Shown here: one piece after another, positions 24,096 to 34,709 of the stretch
Layout of the letters: every line of letters begins with the position of its first letter
How positions within the stretch are numbered: the first letter of the stretch is position 1
NCBI RefSeq assembly: GCF_009811415.1
Contig: NZ_BLIG01000035.1
Coordinates: forward strand, 1-54,011
Direction: 5' to 3'
DNA: 54,011 nt
Source of the DNA: Alteromonas sp. KUL106
Lineage (GTDB): Bacteria > Pseudomonadota > Gammaproteobacteria > Enterobacterales > Alteromonadaceae
Made by a program: the position numbers and the translations under genes
The notes under the pieces: model-generated
What the model saw: the letters and a program-made list of their open reading frames with translations, nothing else
Databases searched by the model: none
What the model was told of the DNA's origin: nothing

Positions 24096-25454
24096 ATGCC
24101 AGAAATTAACCTTCCTTCTAATTCTATGATGTTATCGAAAGATTTTTTGTTTGGTGTCGCTACATCGAGCTTTCAAATAGAAGGCGACAGAGAGGGAAGA
24201 TTGGACTGCATATGGGACACGTTCTGTGAAGAAGAAAATACCATTTCTGATAACACCAATGGTGATATTGCCTGCGACCATGTAAAGCGTTGGAAACAGG
24301 ATATCGAACTCATCGATTCGCTAGGCTTGGATGCCTACCGTCTCTCTATCTCCTGGCCTCGCGTGATGAACCAAGACGGCACGGTGAACGAAGTCGGTAT
24401 GCAGTTTTACGTGAACCTGGTGGATGAGGTTATCAGACGTGGCATGAAGGTATTTGTGACACTTTATCACTGGGACCTTCCGCAGCATCTTGAAGACAAC
24501 GGCGGCTGGCTCAATCGCGACACGGCTTTTGAATTTGAAAAATATGCCGAAGCTGTCGCAAACGCGCTGGGTCAAAAGGTGTATTCTTACGCCACATTAA
24601 ATGAACCTTTCTGCTCAGCGTACTTGGGTTATGAGGAAGGGATCCACGCGCCAGGCAAAACAGGTATGGCGAATGGGCGACGCGCTGCGCATCACCTACT
24701 GCTAGCCCATGGTCTAGCGCTTAAGGTACTAAAACGTCTTTGTCCAAAAAGCCAAAACGGTGTTGTGCTCAACTTCAGTAACTGCCACACAGTGGGCAAT
24801 GATGCTCAAGATCTTCAAGCGGCAAAACTTGCCGATGAGTACCACAATCAATGGTACTTACAGCCAATTATTGAAGGCAAGTACCCTGATGTTATCAACA
24901 GACTCGATGCAGATGTCAGGCCTGAGATTCTTGACGGTGATATGGACATTATTTCACAGCCCATCGATTACTTGGGCATTAACTTTTACACGCGCACTTT
25001 GTATAAAAGCGACGGTGCAGATTGGTTTGAAGTTGTCCCTCCAGCTACCACCGAACTTACAGCTATGGGCTGGGAAATTACCCCTGACGCATTCACTGAG
25101 TTATTAGTCGACCTACATAAGCGCTATGCACTGCCGCCTATTTACATCACTGAGAATGGGGCGGCTATGAATGATGAACTCATTGACGGCGAAGTAAAAG
25201 ATGATGACCGAACCGCCTATTTCCACTCCCACCTAAATGCCGTCAACCAAGCTATGGAACAAGGAGTCGATATACGCGGATATTTTGCGTGGAGCTTGAT
25301 GGACAACTTTGAGTGGGCGCTGGGCTATTCGAAACGTTTTGGCATTGTTTATGTAGACTACGAGACGCAGAAACGGATTTTAAAGCAAAGTGCTTTAGCC
25401 TACTCAGAACTGGTGAAGAGCCGTATAAATGGGTACATTAGCGGTATTAAATAA
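24096..25454 (+). CDS. GH1 beta-glucosidase
   Basis: Cytoplasmic family 1 glycoside hydrolase (452 aa) that releases glucose from beta-glucosides such as cellobiose or laminaribiose. The acid/base is E170 in ATLNEP and the nucleophile E353 in YITENGA. The N-terminal DFLFGVATSSFQIEG and later WSLMDNFEWALGYSKRFG are family signatures. The ATG at 24096 has AGGA ten bases upstream; a longer start at 24048 lacks a ribosome site. It is first in a plus-strand set with a LacI regulator and a sugar porter. The set is divergent from FucP/GH3. Confidence 0.92.
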   Translation: MPEINLPSNSMMLSKDFLFGVATSSFQIEGDREGRLDCIWDTFCEEENTISDNTNGDIACDHVKRWKQDIELIDSLGLDAYRLSISWPRVMNQDGTVNEVGMQFYVNLVDEVIRRGMKVFVTLYHWDLPQHLEDNGGWLNRDTAFEFEKYAEAVANALGQKVYSYATLNEPFCSAYLGYEEGIHAPGKTGMANGRRAAHHLLLAHGLALKVLKRLCPKSQNGVVLNFSNCHTVGNDAQDLQAAKLADEYHNQWYLQPIIEGKYPDVINRLDADVRPEILDGDMDIISQPIDYLGINFYTRTLYKSDGADWFEVVPPATTELTAMGWEITPDAFTELLVDLHKRYALPPIYITENGAAMNDELIDGEVKDDDRTAYFHSHLNAVNQAMEQGVDIRGYFAWSLMDNFEWALGYSKRFGIVYVDYETQKRILKQSALAYSELVKSRINGYISGIK

Positions 25455-25472
25455 GGACAAGTAACCGACTGT

Positions 25473-26474
25473 ATGGCAACTATTTATCAAGTCTCTGAAG
25501 CTGCGGGGGTCTCGCTAGCCACCGTTTCTCGCGTTATGAACGGCAACGCAAGGGTAAGTGAGCGCACGCGTAAGAAAGTAGAAGATGCAATGGCTTCATT
25601 GGGATACCAGCCTAACGCGATTGCCCAATCTCTGGCGTCGAACCGCACGAATAGCGTCGGCTTACTCGTATCAGAACTGCACGGCTCTTACTTTGGTGAC
25701 TTGATGAGCACGGTAGAACAGATACTAAAACAAAATGGTAAGCACGTTATTATCACCGCCGGCCACGTAGATGAAAAACGTGAACACGAGGCCATTGAGT
25801 TTTTGAAAAGTCGTCGTTGTGATGCACTCATTTTACACGCAGAAGCCGTCTCTGATGATTACCTCAAACAACTCGTCGACGGCAACATCCCCGTTGTCGT
25901 TATTAACCGTAAAGTCGATGATTTGCCCGACAATTGCTTTGTCGTAGACAACGAGCAAGGTGGCTACATGGCCACACAAGCTGTAATCAATGCGGGCCAC
26001 ACAGAGATAGCGTATATCAGCGGCCCACTGTTTAAAAAAGACGCCAGTGACCGACTAGCTGGCCATAAGCGCGCTCTGAAAGAGGCGGGTATTGCATTTA
26101 AAGACGACAGTGTATTTGAAGGCGATTTTCACGAATCGGCGGGCCAAGAAGGCATGCTTCACTTTCAAACACACTATCCTAATTTGACTGCGCTAGTTTG
26201 CGCGAACGATGAAATGGCTTCAGGTGCCATGACAGCAGCAAGAGAAGCTGGTTTTGATATTCCCAGTCAACTTTCCATCGTTGGCTTCGATAACGTATTA
26301 CTTGCGCGCTACCTATACCCTAAACTTACTACAATTAATAACCCTATTCATGCAATGGGAGAAATGGCGGCTTATTGGGTGCTTCAACATGTATATAACA
26401 TAAAAAGCCCGATACCCATTGAGCATCTGTTTGTTCCTGAAATGATAAATAGGGATACTTTAGGCAACCTATAA
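25473..26474 (+). CDS. LacI-family transcriptional regulator
   Basis: LacI/GalR repressor (333 aa). The N-terminal helix-turn-helix (IYQVSEAAGVSLATVSRVMN) and hinge (YQPNAIAQSLAS) are followed by a periplasmic-binding-protein-like effector domain. It lies 18 bases after GH1 and two before the sugar porter. The palindrome TGTAAGCGCTTACA, typical of the operators of this family, occurs in the promoter just upstream of GH1 and before the TonB receptor at 19.4 kb. It probably represses the whole beta-glucoside locus and is released by a glucoside or sugar. Confidence 0.92.
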   Translation: MATIYQVSEAAGVSLATVSRVMNGNARVSERTRKKVEDAMASLGYQPNAIAQSLASNRTNSVGLLVSELHGSYFGDLMSTVEQILKQNGKHVIITAGHVDEKREHEAIEFLKSRRCDALILHAEAVSDDYLKQLVDGNIPVVVINRKVDDLPDNCFVVDNEQGGYMATQAVINAGHTEIAYISGPLFKKDASDRLAGHKRALKEAGIAFKDDSVFEGDFHESAGQEGMLHFQTHYPNLTALVCANDEMASGAMTAAREAGFDIPSQLSIVGFDNVLLARYLYPKLTTINNPIHAMGEMAAYWVLQHVYNIKSPIPIEHLFVPEMINRDTLGNL

Positions 26475-26475
26475 A

Positions 26476-28050
26476 ATGAAAAAAGCCCTGTCTCCGTCGC
26501 TTTACTACACCCTGATCGTTTCTCTTGGAGGCTTTATTTTTGGCTTCGATGCCAGTGTCATTGCAGGCGCAAACGGTTTTATAGATGCTGAATTTGGTTT
26601 AAATGACTGGCAGCAAGGGTTTGTTGTGAGCTCCCCCACGTTAGGGGCGCTTATCGCCATGCTGTTTGCAGGCGGCATCAGTGACGCAATAGGCAGGCGA
26701 AAAGCGCTTATTCTGGTTGCGTTTCTTTATCTGTTATCATCGGTTGGCTCTGCACTTGCGCCAAACTTTGCATTTTTAGTGCTCTCTCGCTTTATTGGGG
26801 GCATCGCATTTTGTTCGCTGATCATTGCGCCTCTGTATATCTCGGAAATTAGCGCACCGCAAAATAGAGGAAAAATGGTGTCGGTAAACCAACTCAATAT
26901 TGTGTTTGGTTTCGCCCTGTCTTATTTCACAAACTATTATTTACTGCAGCTTAGCAATAGCGGAACGCCTTGGGTTACCGACATAGGTTTAAATACACAT
27001 TTGTGGCGCTACATGTTGGGCCTAGAAATTATCCCTGCACTTCTATGGTTTAGTTTGCTTTTTACTATTCCTCGCAGTCCACGGTGGTTGGTATTGAAGG
27101 GGCGTCAGGAAGAGGCAGAGCAGGTAATTAACCGCCTATTCGACCACGCACAGGCCAAGGCGCTGGTTGAAGACATTTCGTCATCGCTGAAAGAGAAGTC
27201 GTGGTCACTTGGCGAGCGCCTTGGTTTTTTGAAAACAAAAGCCATGCGTTTTCCTCTGATGGTGGGCATTATTATCGCTATTGCCCAGCAAATTACCGGC
27301 ATCAACGTTATCTTTTTCTATGCCCCCACTATTTTTGAACAAAGTGGTGTAGGTACCAATGCAGCCTTTATGCAAGCGGTATTGATTGGCGTAGTTAACG
27401 TCGCGTTCACAATAGCCGCCATGCTGACCATCGATAAATGGGGCCGAAAGCCCTTGTTACTGATAGGCCTTACCGGCGTAGTGATCAGTATGGCTATATG
27501 CACTTATGGTTTTAAACAGGCGACATATCAAATACAGCAAACCGCGGTTGTAACGCTTTCTCAAGAAAGTCCTTCTGTGGCAGCCAAACTTACGCCACTC
27601 ATAGAGGAAACCTATTTTTCTGATGTCGACTTCAAACGTGCTCTTAAAACCACGCTGACAAGTAACGAATACGATACTTATCAGCAGTCGCTGCTCACTA
27701 GCAGTATCACTATGAATGCGCCATTAGTACTTTTTGGTATTATCGCCTTTGTCGCCTCGTTCGCAATGTCGCTGGGGCCTGTGATGTGGGCCATGCTGGC
27801 CGAGATTTTTCCTAATCAAACCCGAGCTCTCGCTATATCTTTAGTGGGAATGGTGAACTCACTGACAAGTTTCTTGGTGCAAATGGTATTTCCTTGGGAA
27901 TTGGCCAATTTGGGCGCCGCTGCCACCTTTGCCATATACGGTGGTTTTGCCTTAGTCAGTTTGATTCTGGTTGCAAAACTCTTCCCTGAAACGAAAGGAA
28001 GAAGCCTAGAAGACATTACAAAAGACTTCGAGCAGTACGCTACAAAGTAG
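26476..28050 (+). CDS. MFS sugar porter (XylE/GalP-like)
   Basis: Major facilitator of the sugar porter family (524 aa), 12 membrane segments. Signatures are GFDASVIAGA, the RRKAL loop after TM2, PLYISEISAPQNRGKMVS, QQITGINVIFFYAPTIFE and the C-terminal FPETKGRSLEDI. An insert of about 70 residues (near 350-420) precedes TM10, longer than in XylE. It begins two bases after the LacI gene, so it belongs to the GH1 operon and probably imports glucose or a disaccharide. Its 3' end overlaps the convergent cydC by 11 bases. Confidence 0.88.
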   Translation: MKKALSPSLYYTLIVSLGGFIFGFDASVIAGANGFIDAEFGLNDWQQGFVVSSPTLGALIAMLFAGGISDAIGRRKALILVAFLYLLSSVGSALAPNFAFLVLSRFIGGIAFCSLIIAPLYISEISAPQNRGKMVSVNQLNIVFGFALSYFTNYYLLQLSNSGTPWVTDIGLNTHLWRYMLGLEIIPALLWFSLLFTIPRSPRWLVLKGRQEEAEQVINRLFDHAQAKALVEDISSSLKEKSWSLGERLGFLKTKAMRFPLMVGIIIAIAQQITGINVIFFYAPTIFEQSGVGTNAAFMQAVLIGVVNVAFTIAAMLTIDKWGRKPLLLIGLTGVVISMAICTYGFKQATYQIQQTAVVTLSQESPSVAAKLTPLIEETYFSDVDFKRALKTTLTSNEYDTYQQSLLTSSITMNAPLVLFGIIAFVASFAMSLGPVMWAMLAEIFPNQTRALAISLVGMVNSLTSFLVQMVFPWELANLGAAATFAIYGGFALVSLILVAKLFPETKGRSLEDITKDFEQYATK

Positions 28051-29707
28051 CGCGATGGTCGCCATTGACGGTAACAATGCTCGCTCCGTCTAACTGTACG
28101 TTTTTTCGCACCACTAGGGCTTTAGGGGTGACGTGTGAAGCAATAATCACTAGATTATCTTTTGCATAGCGATTTAACACGGTACAGACACGGTGTTGTG
28201 TGTGAATGTCTAAGCCTTCGAACGGCTCATCAACAAGTAGTACCCGTGGTTTAGCCAAAATAGCCCGAGCTAGCGCGACGCGTTTTCTTTCACCACCGGA
28301 CAATGGTCTTCCGGCTTTGCCTACCCACGTCGTTAAAGGCAAAAGCTTCTCCAACCCTAACTCTTGCATTAGCGTAATGAATTCACTGTGTGATATGCCC
28401 CTTCCAGCAGGGTCTAAATTCAAGGCAAGACTGCCGGATAATATAACGGGTTCTTGCTCAACATAGCGCCAGTTTGTGACTAAGCCGGGTGGCAGATTAA
28501 CACCATCAATCTTTCGTTTCCCGTGAGCAGGAAGCAACCCCGCGAAACCCTGAAGCAAAGATGACTTTCCACAACCAGAGGAACCTGTGACACAAACCAC
28601 GCCTCTTGCTGGCAAGTTAGTATTCACCTTGCTCGTGCGACGACCTGTTACCGAAAACTCAGTTAACGTTACCGCGGTATTTATCTCTCTTTCACAAAGC
28701 ATTTTAATGGGTGTCGCTTTCATCTGCTGAAGCGCTTTTACACTTTGCTTGTATTGCGCAAACTTAGATATGCTTGAAAAAGCGTTTCCCGCCCAATCGG
28801 GCGCCGCAAGTAATACCATGGGCACGACAATCGCGATGGGTGTAAAAAGCAGCGCTGATGCAATGGAAAAGGCCCCAGACATTGTTAACACAACCAATAG
28901 AAATGCCATCCCTTGAAACCACCACGCCATACGATTCGCGGTATTTTTTTGCGCTATCTTTTCGAGCCATACTACTTTAGCACTCACGTCTTTTATATTT
29001 ATATCTGGGGCGCTTGCCTCTGCGGTCTCTAAGTTTCTGGCAACGTCGCGTTCTGGACCTTGCAAAGTATGACTTTCATCTGCACAGGTCGTTTTGCCTT
29101 CGCGCATATTCGTAAACGCTGTACTTAAATGCCAGATAGCACTACTGTTTAGAAAGTTGGTTGACCCTTGTCTAAATTGGGCATTGGCGTGAGTCGCACG
29201 CTTAGCTATACGAAGCGCCCCTATCCCTTGTAATACCAAGGCGATTGACCACACAACAAACAATGCAATTAGCAATCCTGCCCCAGGAAAGCCAAACCCC
29301 ACAGCCACCGCACAAAGACACGTAAAAATAAACGTCGCGCTAGATAGTGGCGCTATCCACGCAATCCAGCGGCTAGCAAGCTCTTCTGTGTGTTGGGCTA
29401 GCGCTTCTGTCGTTAATGCTTTTTCATTAATTTGCGCGTTTTCAAGCTGACTAAATACAGACAACCTTATATTGGCTATCCGCGCCAGCAAATCGTTATG
29501 ACCTACCCACATACTGGCGTAGCCTGATGCAATGCGAAGTAGCGCAAGTGCGCGGATAACAACAGCAGGAATGACATAGTTAAAGCCCACCGGCGCAATT
29601 GCACTGACTGCAATGAACCAAGAAGAAATAACCAGAATACTTATGCCTGCTACACCATGCAGTAGCGCGAGCAATAAGGTTATATAGGCAGGTTTAGCAT
29701 TATTCAT
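28040..29707 (-). CDS. cydC: Thiol reductant ABC exporter subunit CydC
   Basis: Half-transporter (555 aa) that with CydD exports glutathione/cysteine to the periplasm and is needed for cytochrome bd assembly. N-terminal membrane domain (about 1-310), then an ATPase domain with Walker A GSSGCGKSS and signature LSGGERKRVALARA followed by LLVDEP. It overlaps the end of cydD by eight bases. The family has low sequence conservation, but gene order after cydD makes the call secure. Confidence 0.88.
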   Translation of the reverse strand: MNNAKPAYITLLLALLHGVAGISILVISSWFIAVSAIAPVGFNYVIPAVVIRALALLRIASGYASMWVGHNDLLARIANIRLSVFSQLENAQINEKALTTEALAQHTEELASRWIAWIAPLSSATFIFTCLCAVAVGFGFPGAGLLIALFVVWSIALVLQGIGALRIAKRATHANAQFRQGSTNFLNSSAIWHLSTAFTNMREGKTTCADESHTLQGPERDVARNLETAEASAPDINIKDVSAKVVWLEKIAQKNTANRMAWWFQGMAFLLVVLTMSGAFSIASALLFTPIAIVVPMVLLAAPDWAGNAFSSISKFAQYKQSVKALQQMKATPIKMLCEREINTAVTLTEFSVTGRRTSKVNTNLPARGVVCVTGSSGCGKSSLLQGFAGLLPAHGKRKIDGVNLPPGLVTNWRYVEQEPVILSGSLALNLDPAGRGISHSEFITLMQELGLEKLLPLTTWVGKAGRPLSGGERKRVALARAILAKPRVLLVDEPFEGLDIHTQHRVCTVLNRYAKDNLVIIASHVTPKALVVRKNVQLDGASIVTVNGDHRATL

Positions 29708-31466
29708 TTGTCGCCTCCTGATCTTCGTTTTGGCTAACCATTGAAGCGACTTTTACCTTACCATCTTTAATAGCCCAGAAGTGTGTAAACCAATTGGCGG
29801 GCAGTGCTTTGTGTGAAGCCCATATAAGCGTTTTATTCTCACCTAATCGGTTGATGAGTTGGGCCAGTCTATGGTGTTGGGAATCTGGTAAATGCGCTGT
29901 TGGCTCGTCCAATAGCCAGATATTTACTTTTCTAAGCAATGCTCTAGCCAAGGACAGGCGCTGTGCTTCGCCTCCAGAAAGTAATGGGTAGTCTGTCATT
30001 ACCGTGTCTAACCCATAAGGCAATAACGTTAGCCACGGGCCGAGTTCTACCGCTTGCAGTACCTCGTTAAGCGCTTCATCCGTAAAACTATCGTCAAGGC
30101 ATAGGTTCTCTCGTACCGAACCTGGTGTAACCACTGGGTGCTGAGTGATCCACACAACCGGTTCGTTAAATTTGTGGGAAGCGGGGCGTTGCCCACCCAG
30201 TGCTTCTAGAAGTAGCGTCTTTCCGGAGCCTGAGGCGCCACTAAGTAAAATTTTATCGCCTTTGGAAACATTAAGGCGATCTGCACAGAGCAGCACTGGG
30301 GTTTCGCTTTCACAAGAAGATAATGAACTATAAAGAGAGGCGTTCATCTCAAAAACGTTAACGTTAGAGGCTGTAAGCAAAGATTCACTTGGTCGTTTAT
30401 TTATACTTTCAAAATAGCCTTCTACCTTTTCGTCTGAATGCGTTTTATCTTGTGCGTGAGCTTGAATAGGAATAGAAAATAAAGGATATAGTTCGTCTTG
30501 CGCGGCTTCTGCCTGTGCTTTTTGATGATATACCTGGCCCAACTTTTTCATTTCACTTAATAGCAGGGGAACAGTAAGCAGCACCCACAAACCTTGCTGT
30601 AATGTTATTGTTGGCCCAATAGTTAATTCGCCCAGCAATGAAAAACCGATAAATACTGCCACTAAGGCCACGGCAAGCGTGGCAAAAAAGTCGAGGACGC
30701 TGTTAGATAGAAAAGCCACACTCACCACTTTCATTGTTCGCGCATTTAAGTTTTCACTGGCTTGTTTCAGCAGGTCAGTTTGTTTTTGATGGGCCTGAAA
30801 ACTTGCCAACATGGGCAGTGCGGCCAAGCGGTCAGTAAACAAACTGCCCAGTCGTTCAAGCGCAACAAAGTGCTTCCGATGCAAGGCTGCCGCCCCTTTC
30901 CCCACGATGATCATAAAAAGTGGCACAACCGGTAGTGTCAGTAGCAAACCAAGCCCAATCACAGGATTTACATAGAAAATAACGGCCAAAGCCAGCAGTG
31001 GCACTATTACAGCGATCATTTGCTGCACGCGATATTCTAGCGCCCAATCAGTAAAAGCCTGTATGTGCTGCAGCCAAAGGGTTTGCCAGTAATAAACCGA
31101 GTGCTGGCGAATTAGCGCATGCTGACGCGCCACAAACACCTGTTTCAAACGTGCTTCAAGTTTATCAAGTGCCTTCACCTTCCCCCTACTGGAAAGGGCG
31201 TTAAACGCGCCTTGGAATAACCAGCACAACGCTAAACAGCTAGAAAGCCCTACTATATCGCCACGGGTAGCGGGCGTTTTATTCACCACCCAGTCTTGGG
31301 CAATATTAGAAAAGTAATAAAAGCCAATTATTAAAGAAAAAAGCGACAAACACTTAACCGCTACCTGTGACATAAGCGAACGGCGCAAGCCAAGCGATTG
31401 CGCGCTATCCATCTCCTTACACCACTGAGTAAGTGTTTGTCTGCTGGGAATCTTTTCTTTAATCAC
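29700..31466 (-). CDS. cydD: Thiol reductant ABC exporter subunit CydD
   Basis: Half-transporter (588 aa) partnering CydC. Six membrane segments in the first 320 residues, then Walker A GASGSGKTL, signature LSGGEAQRLSLARA and Walker B IWLLDEPTAHL. It follows cydX after 153 bases that hold a long hairpin, so cydDC may be partly separated from cydABX in expression. Confidence 0.88.
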   Translation of the reverse strand: MIKEKIPSRQTLTQWCKEMDSAQSLGLRRSLMSQVAVKCLSLFSLIIGFYYFSNIAQDWVVNKTPATRGDIVGLSSCLALCWLFQGAFNALSSRGKVKALDKLEARLKQVFVARQHALIRQHSVYYWQTLWLQHIQAFTDWALEYRVQQMIAVIVPLLALAVIFYVNPVIGLGLLLTLPVVPLFMIIVGKGAAALHRKHFVALERLGSLFTDRLAALPMLASFQAHQKQTDLLKQASENLNARTMKVVSVAFLSNSVLDFFATLAVALVAVFIGFSLLGELTIGPTITLQQGLWVLLTVPLLLSEMKKLGQVYHQKAQAEAAQDELYPLFSIPIQAHAQDKTHSDEKVEGYFESINKRPSESLLTASNVNVFEMNASLYSSLSSCESETPVLLCADRLNVSKGDKILLSGASGSGKTLLLEALGGQRPASHKFNEPVVWITQHPVVTPGSVRENLCLDDSFTDEALNEVLQAVELGPWLTLLPYGLDTVMTDYPLLSGGEAQRLSLARALLRKVNIWLLDEPTAHLPDSQHHRLAQLINRLGENKTLIWASHKALPANWFTHFWAIKDGKVKVASMVSQNEDQEATNE

Positions 31467-31515
31467 TGTTCGTTTCTATCTTTTTATGTTGTTTCGTTTA
31501 TTTTTAACTTTTTTT

Positions 31516-31620
31516 GAAGTGGTGGGCTGGCTGCAAGAACTCTCAGCGGCAGGGATGCCGCTGCGAAGCCCCCATGGATGGGATAACGGCGTGTTCTTGC
31601 TGCCAGCCTACCTCCACTTC
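31516..31620. repeat. Long imperfect hairpin between cydX and cydD
   Basis: Arms 31516-31540 and 31593-31620 are inverted repeats of about 25 bases with few mismatches. The loop contains a second hairpin, AGCGGCA-GGGA-TGCCGCT (31545-31562), and a CCATGGATGG motif. One arm begins at the cydX stop codon. On the minus-strand transcript it is followed by A-rich rather than U-rich sequence, so it looks like a mobile palindromic repeat or mRNA-processing element, not a standard terminator. Confidence 0.75.
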
Positions 31621-31733
31621 TATTCTTGGTCTTCGGGTCGATCCATATTTTCCGTTGCTTCCAACCACATCGCATTAATAATGCCGAAAGAGCACGCCAG
31701 TAAAACACCTAATATCCAAGCGAAATACCACAT
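31620..31733 (-). CDS. cydX: Cytochrome bd oxidase small subunit CydX
   Basis: A 37-residue single-membrane-span protein beginning MWYFAWILGVLLACSFGI, nearly the textbook CydX start. CydX is required for stability and activity of cytochrome bd. AAGGAG lies six bases before the ATG and cydB ends ten bases upstream. The tail NMDRPEDQE is hydrophilic, as expected. It is easily missed because of its size. Confidence 0.95.
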   Translation of the reverse strand: MWYFAWILGVLLACSFGIINAMWLEATENMDRPEDQE

Positions 31734-31743
31734 AAATATCTCC

Positions 31744-32880
31744 TTAATAGATAGTGTGAGATTGGTCGAGGTCGTCGCTTTTGATACGACCGCGCATCAC
31801 GTAAAAACTATAGGCAGTGTAGCTCAGTACAATAGGCACAAAGATGCAGGCAACGATGAACATGACATTTAAGGTCATATGGCTAGACGTTGCATCCCAT
31901 ACCGTAAGGCTAGCTTCTGGCATGGTGATACTTGGCATTAAGAACGGGAACATTGAGAAGCCCGCTGTTAAAATTACGCCTGTGATAAATAGTGCGCTTG
32001 ACACAAACGCCATGCCTGCATTTCCCTTCTTAGAGAAGAACGCGCAGGCAAGGCCAGCTACTACACCTAATACAGGCGCTACCACCATAAAGGGATATGT
32101 GCTGTAATTACTCATCCAAGCTCCCGCTTCAATAGCTACCTCTTTCTTAAGCGGGTTAGATGTAGCAATAGTGTCTACCGCAGAGGTAATCACAAAGCCA
32201 TCCAAACCAAATGCCACCCACACACCAGCAATCACAAACAGCGCTACGCCCACCAAGCTCAATATTACCGACACCGCACGGGCACGAACTTCAATAAAGC
32301 CATCGGTTTTCATTTGTAGCCAGGTTGCACCGTGGTTAAGTAAAATAGCCACTGACAGCAATCCGCTCACCAAGGCAAAAGGCGTTAGCAAACCAAAGAA
32401 CGAACCTGTATAGGTTGATTTAAGGGTGCTATCTAGCTCGAAAGGCACACCTAATAGCAGGTTACCGAACGCCACACCAAAGATGAGCGACGGAATAATG
32501 CCACCAGCAAATAACGCCCAGTCCCAAGCTTTGCGCCACTGTGGGTTTGGCAGTTTACTGCGGTAATCAAAACCAATAGGACGCATCCATAGGGCAATTA
32601 ACGTTAAAGCCAAAGCAAGGTAAAAACCGGAAAACGCGGTAGCATAAATCATTGGCCACGCCGCAAAGATGGCGCCACCTGCCGTAATAAACCACACCTG
32701 ATTTCCATCCCAGTGAGGTCCAACAGTGTTAATCATCACACGACGTTCTTTGTCATTTTTCCCGATAAGGGTAAGCAAAGCGCCCACCCCTAAGTCGAAG
32801 CCGTCAGTTACGGCAAACCCAATTAGCAGCACGCCAACTAAGCACCACCAAATAACGCGTAACAGTTCATAATCAATCAT
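31744..32880 (-). CDS. cydB: Cytochrome bd ubiquinol oxidase subunit II
   Basis: Inner-membrane subunit II (378 aa) of cytochrome bd quinol oxidase. N-terminal [21 protein letters not shown] and [11 protein letters not shown] are characteristic, with the [17 protein letters not shown] motif. Eight to nine membrane segments. Its ATG overlaps the cydA stop by four bases, giving translational coupling. Confidence 0.95.
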   Translation of the reverse strand: MIDYELLRVIWWCLVGVLLIGFAVTDGFDLGVGALLTLIGKNDKERRVMINTVGPHWDGNQVWFITAGGAIFAAWPMIYATAFSGFYLALALTLIALWMRPIGFDYRSKLPNPQWRKAWDWALFAGGIIPSLIFGVAFGNLLLGVPFELDSTLKSTYTGSFFGLLTPFALVSGLLSVAILLNHGATWLQMKTDGFIEVRARAVSVILSLVGVALFVIAGVWVAFGLDGFVITSAVDTIATSNPLKKEVAIEAGAWMSNYSTYPFMVVAPVLGVVAGLACAFFSKKGNAGMAFVSSALFITGVILTAGFSMFPFLMPSITMPEASLTVWDATSSHMTLNVMFIVACIFVPIVLSYTAYSFYVMRGRIKSDDLDQSHTIY

Positions 32881-34457
32881 GCTTTTGCTCCTTGCTCATC
32901 AAGGTCAATAAGATCAAGCTCAGTTTCAGTCTTTGTATCTTCTGGAGGCACAGGACCTTTCTTCGCGAATTTTTTCATTAGGTAAAAGCCAATGATGAAC
33001 ATTGCTGTGTAGAAGACGGTATAGGCAACAATCGTGGTTACCACATCGCTAATCGCCAAGTTAGACACTGAGGTATGCACTGGCAATACTTCTGCAATAG
33101 ACCATGGCTGACGACCATATTCAGCAACGAACCAGCCTGCTTCACAGGCCACCCAAGGAAGTGGCAAACCATAGAGAGCGCCTCTTAGTAGCCAGCGAGG
33201 CTTGGTGATTTTATGTTTTGTGCTGTAATAAAATGCACACAAGAACAGAGCAAGCATAATAAAGCCTGCGGCAACCATGATTCGGAAACTCCAAAATAGC
33301 GGGGCCACCGGAGGAATGCTGTAGTCAACAGCTTGTTGAATTGCGGTTTCTGATGGGTTTGAAACATCGTCAGTATAGGGTTCAAGCAGCATAGCGTAGC
33401 CAAGACTGTCTTTATTTGCCTCAAATGCAGCGCGTTGCTCAGCTGTCGCCGTACCATTTCTTACGTCATTGAGCACTTCATAAGCTTTGATGCCGCTTAA
33501 AATACGCTCGCGATTCTCTTCTTTAAGATCCTTAATACCTTTCACTTCTTCGGTTAACGAGCGTGTTGCGATAATGCCCATTGCCCAGGGAATTTGAAGG
33601 GCGTATTCGGTTTCTTCTTTTTCATCGTTAGGTATACCAAAAACAGTGAAGGGTGCTGGCGCAGGGTGGGTTTCGTATTCAGCTTCAACTGCAGCTAATT
33701 TCACTTTTTGCACGTCACCAAGTTCATAGCCACTTTCGTCACCTAAAACAATCACTGACAGGGTTGCCGCTAAGCCAAAGCTTGCTGCAATCGCAAATGA
33801 ACGGCGGGCAAACGCAATATGCTTGTGATTAAGTAAGTAGTAGCTAGAAATTGCCAATACAAACATGGCACCGGTCACGTAGCCTGCTGAAACCGTATGA
33901 ACGAACTTAACCTGTGCTACCGGATTAAAAATAACGTCTGCGAAGCTGGTCATTTCCATACGCATAGCTTCAAAGTTGAATTCAGCGCCTACTGGGTACT
34001 GCATCCAGCCATTAGCGATTAGAATCCAAAGCGCTGAGAAGTTAGAACCTATGGCAACCAGCCAAGTAGCCATAAGGTGCTTCACCTTAGACATTTTGTC
34101 CCAGCCAAAGAAAAACAGGCCGACGAAAGTCGATTCTAAAAAGAACGCCATTAGCCCTTCAATAGCCAGCGGCGCACCAAAGATATCGCCGACATAATGA
34201 GAATAATATGACCAGTTCATACCGAACTGGAACTCCATGGTTAAGCCTGTGGCGACCCCAATGGCAAAGTTAATACCAAACAACTTTCCCCAAAACTGGG
34301 TCATTTGCTTGTATATCTCTTTACCTGTCATTACATAGACCGACTCCATGATGGCAAGTAGAAAGCTTAGCCCTAGTGTTAAGGGTACAAAAATAAAGTG
34401 GAACATTGCAGTTAATGCAAATTGCCACCGCGATAGTTCTATTAACGTATCGCTCAT
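32877..34457 (-). CDS. cydA: Cytochrome bd ubiquinol oxidase subunit I
   Basis: Haem-bearing subunit I (526 aa) of the high-affinity quinol oxidase. H20 in [15 protein letters not shown] matches the conserved b595-ligand histidine; [13 protein letters not shown] and the later [12 protein letters not shown] region are typical. The quinol loop is the long form (about 255-390), as in E. coli-type oxidases. AAGGGAG precedes the ATG. A sigma-54-type promoter about 100 bases upstream and a sigma-54 activator 1.1 kb away suggest regulated expression. Confidence 0.95.
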   Translation of the reverse strand: MSDTLIELSRWQFALTAMFHFIFVPLTLGLSFLLAIMESVYVMTGKEIYKQMTQFWGKLFGINFAIGVATGLTMEFQFGMNWSYYSHYVGDIFGAPLAIEGLMAFFLESTFVGLFFFGWDKMSKVKHLMATWLVAIGSNFSALWILIANGWMQYPVGAEFNFEAMRMEMTSFADVIFNPVAQVKFVHTVSAGYVTGAMFVLAISSYYLLNHKHIAFARRSFAIAASFGLAATLSVIVLGDESGYELGDVQKVKLAAVEAEYETHPAPAPFTVFGIPNDEKEETEYALQIPWAMGIIATRSLTEEVKGIKDLKEENRERILSGIKAYEVLNDVRNGTATAEQRAAFEANKDSLGYAMLLEPYTDDVSNPSETAIQQAVDYSIPPVAPLFWSFRIMVAAGFIMLALFLCAFYYSTKHKITKPRWLLRGALYGLPLPWVACEAGWFVAEYGRQPWSIAEVLPVHTSVSNLAISDVVTTIVAYTVFYTAMFIIGFYLMKKFAKKGPVPPEDTKTETELDLIDLDEQGAKA

Positions 34458-34555
34458 GGGTTATCTCCCTTGTCTCTTTTGCGCGATAAGCGCTTGACCT
34501 TAAATAAATTTATTGGTTATTCAGTGGTTATCACATGAACATTCAACACAGCTAG

Positions 34556-34571
34556 AGCATGGTTTGTGCCA
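34556..34571 (-). promoter_or_regulatory. Candidate sigma-54 promoter of cydA
   Basis: On the minus strand TGGCACAAACCATGCT has the exact -24 hexamer TGGCAC and GG-N10-GC spacing. It lies about 100 bases before the cydA start. Confidence 0.6.
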
Positions 34572-34709
34572 TACATCATATTTCTCGTTAATCTGAACCA
34601 ACAACCGATGAATGGCAGTCTATTCGTACTGTGCAGGACAATTATTCCATGGCGAAAAGTTGCGCACTTTGATCCATCGCAAGGATCTAACATCAAGCTT
34701 GCGCCAATT

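Noticed and set aside
26476..28050. Assigning the sugar porter as a xylose transporter because of the xylose-reductase-like gene
   Set aside because: It belongs to the LacI/GH1 operon, far from the reductase and without the GntR-type operator.
34669..34682. FNR-like site TTGATCCATCGCAA before cydA
   Set aside because: Only the left half matches well; not strong enough to list as a feature.
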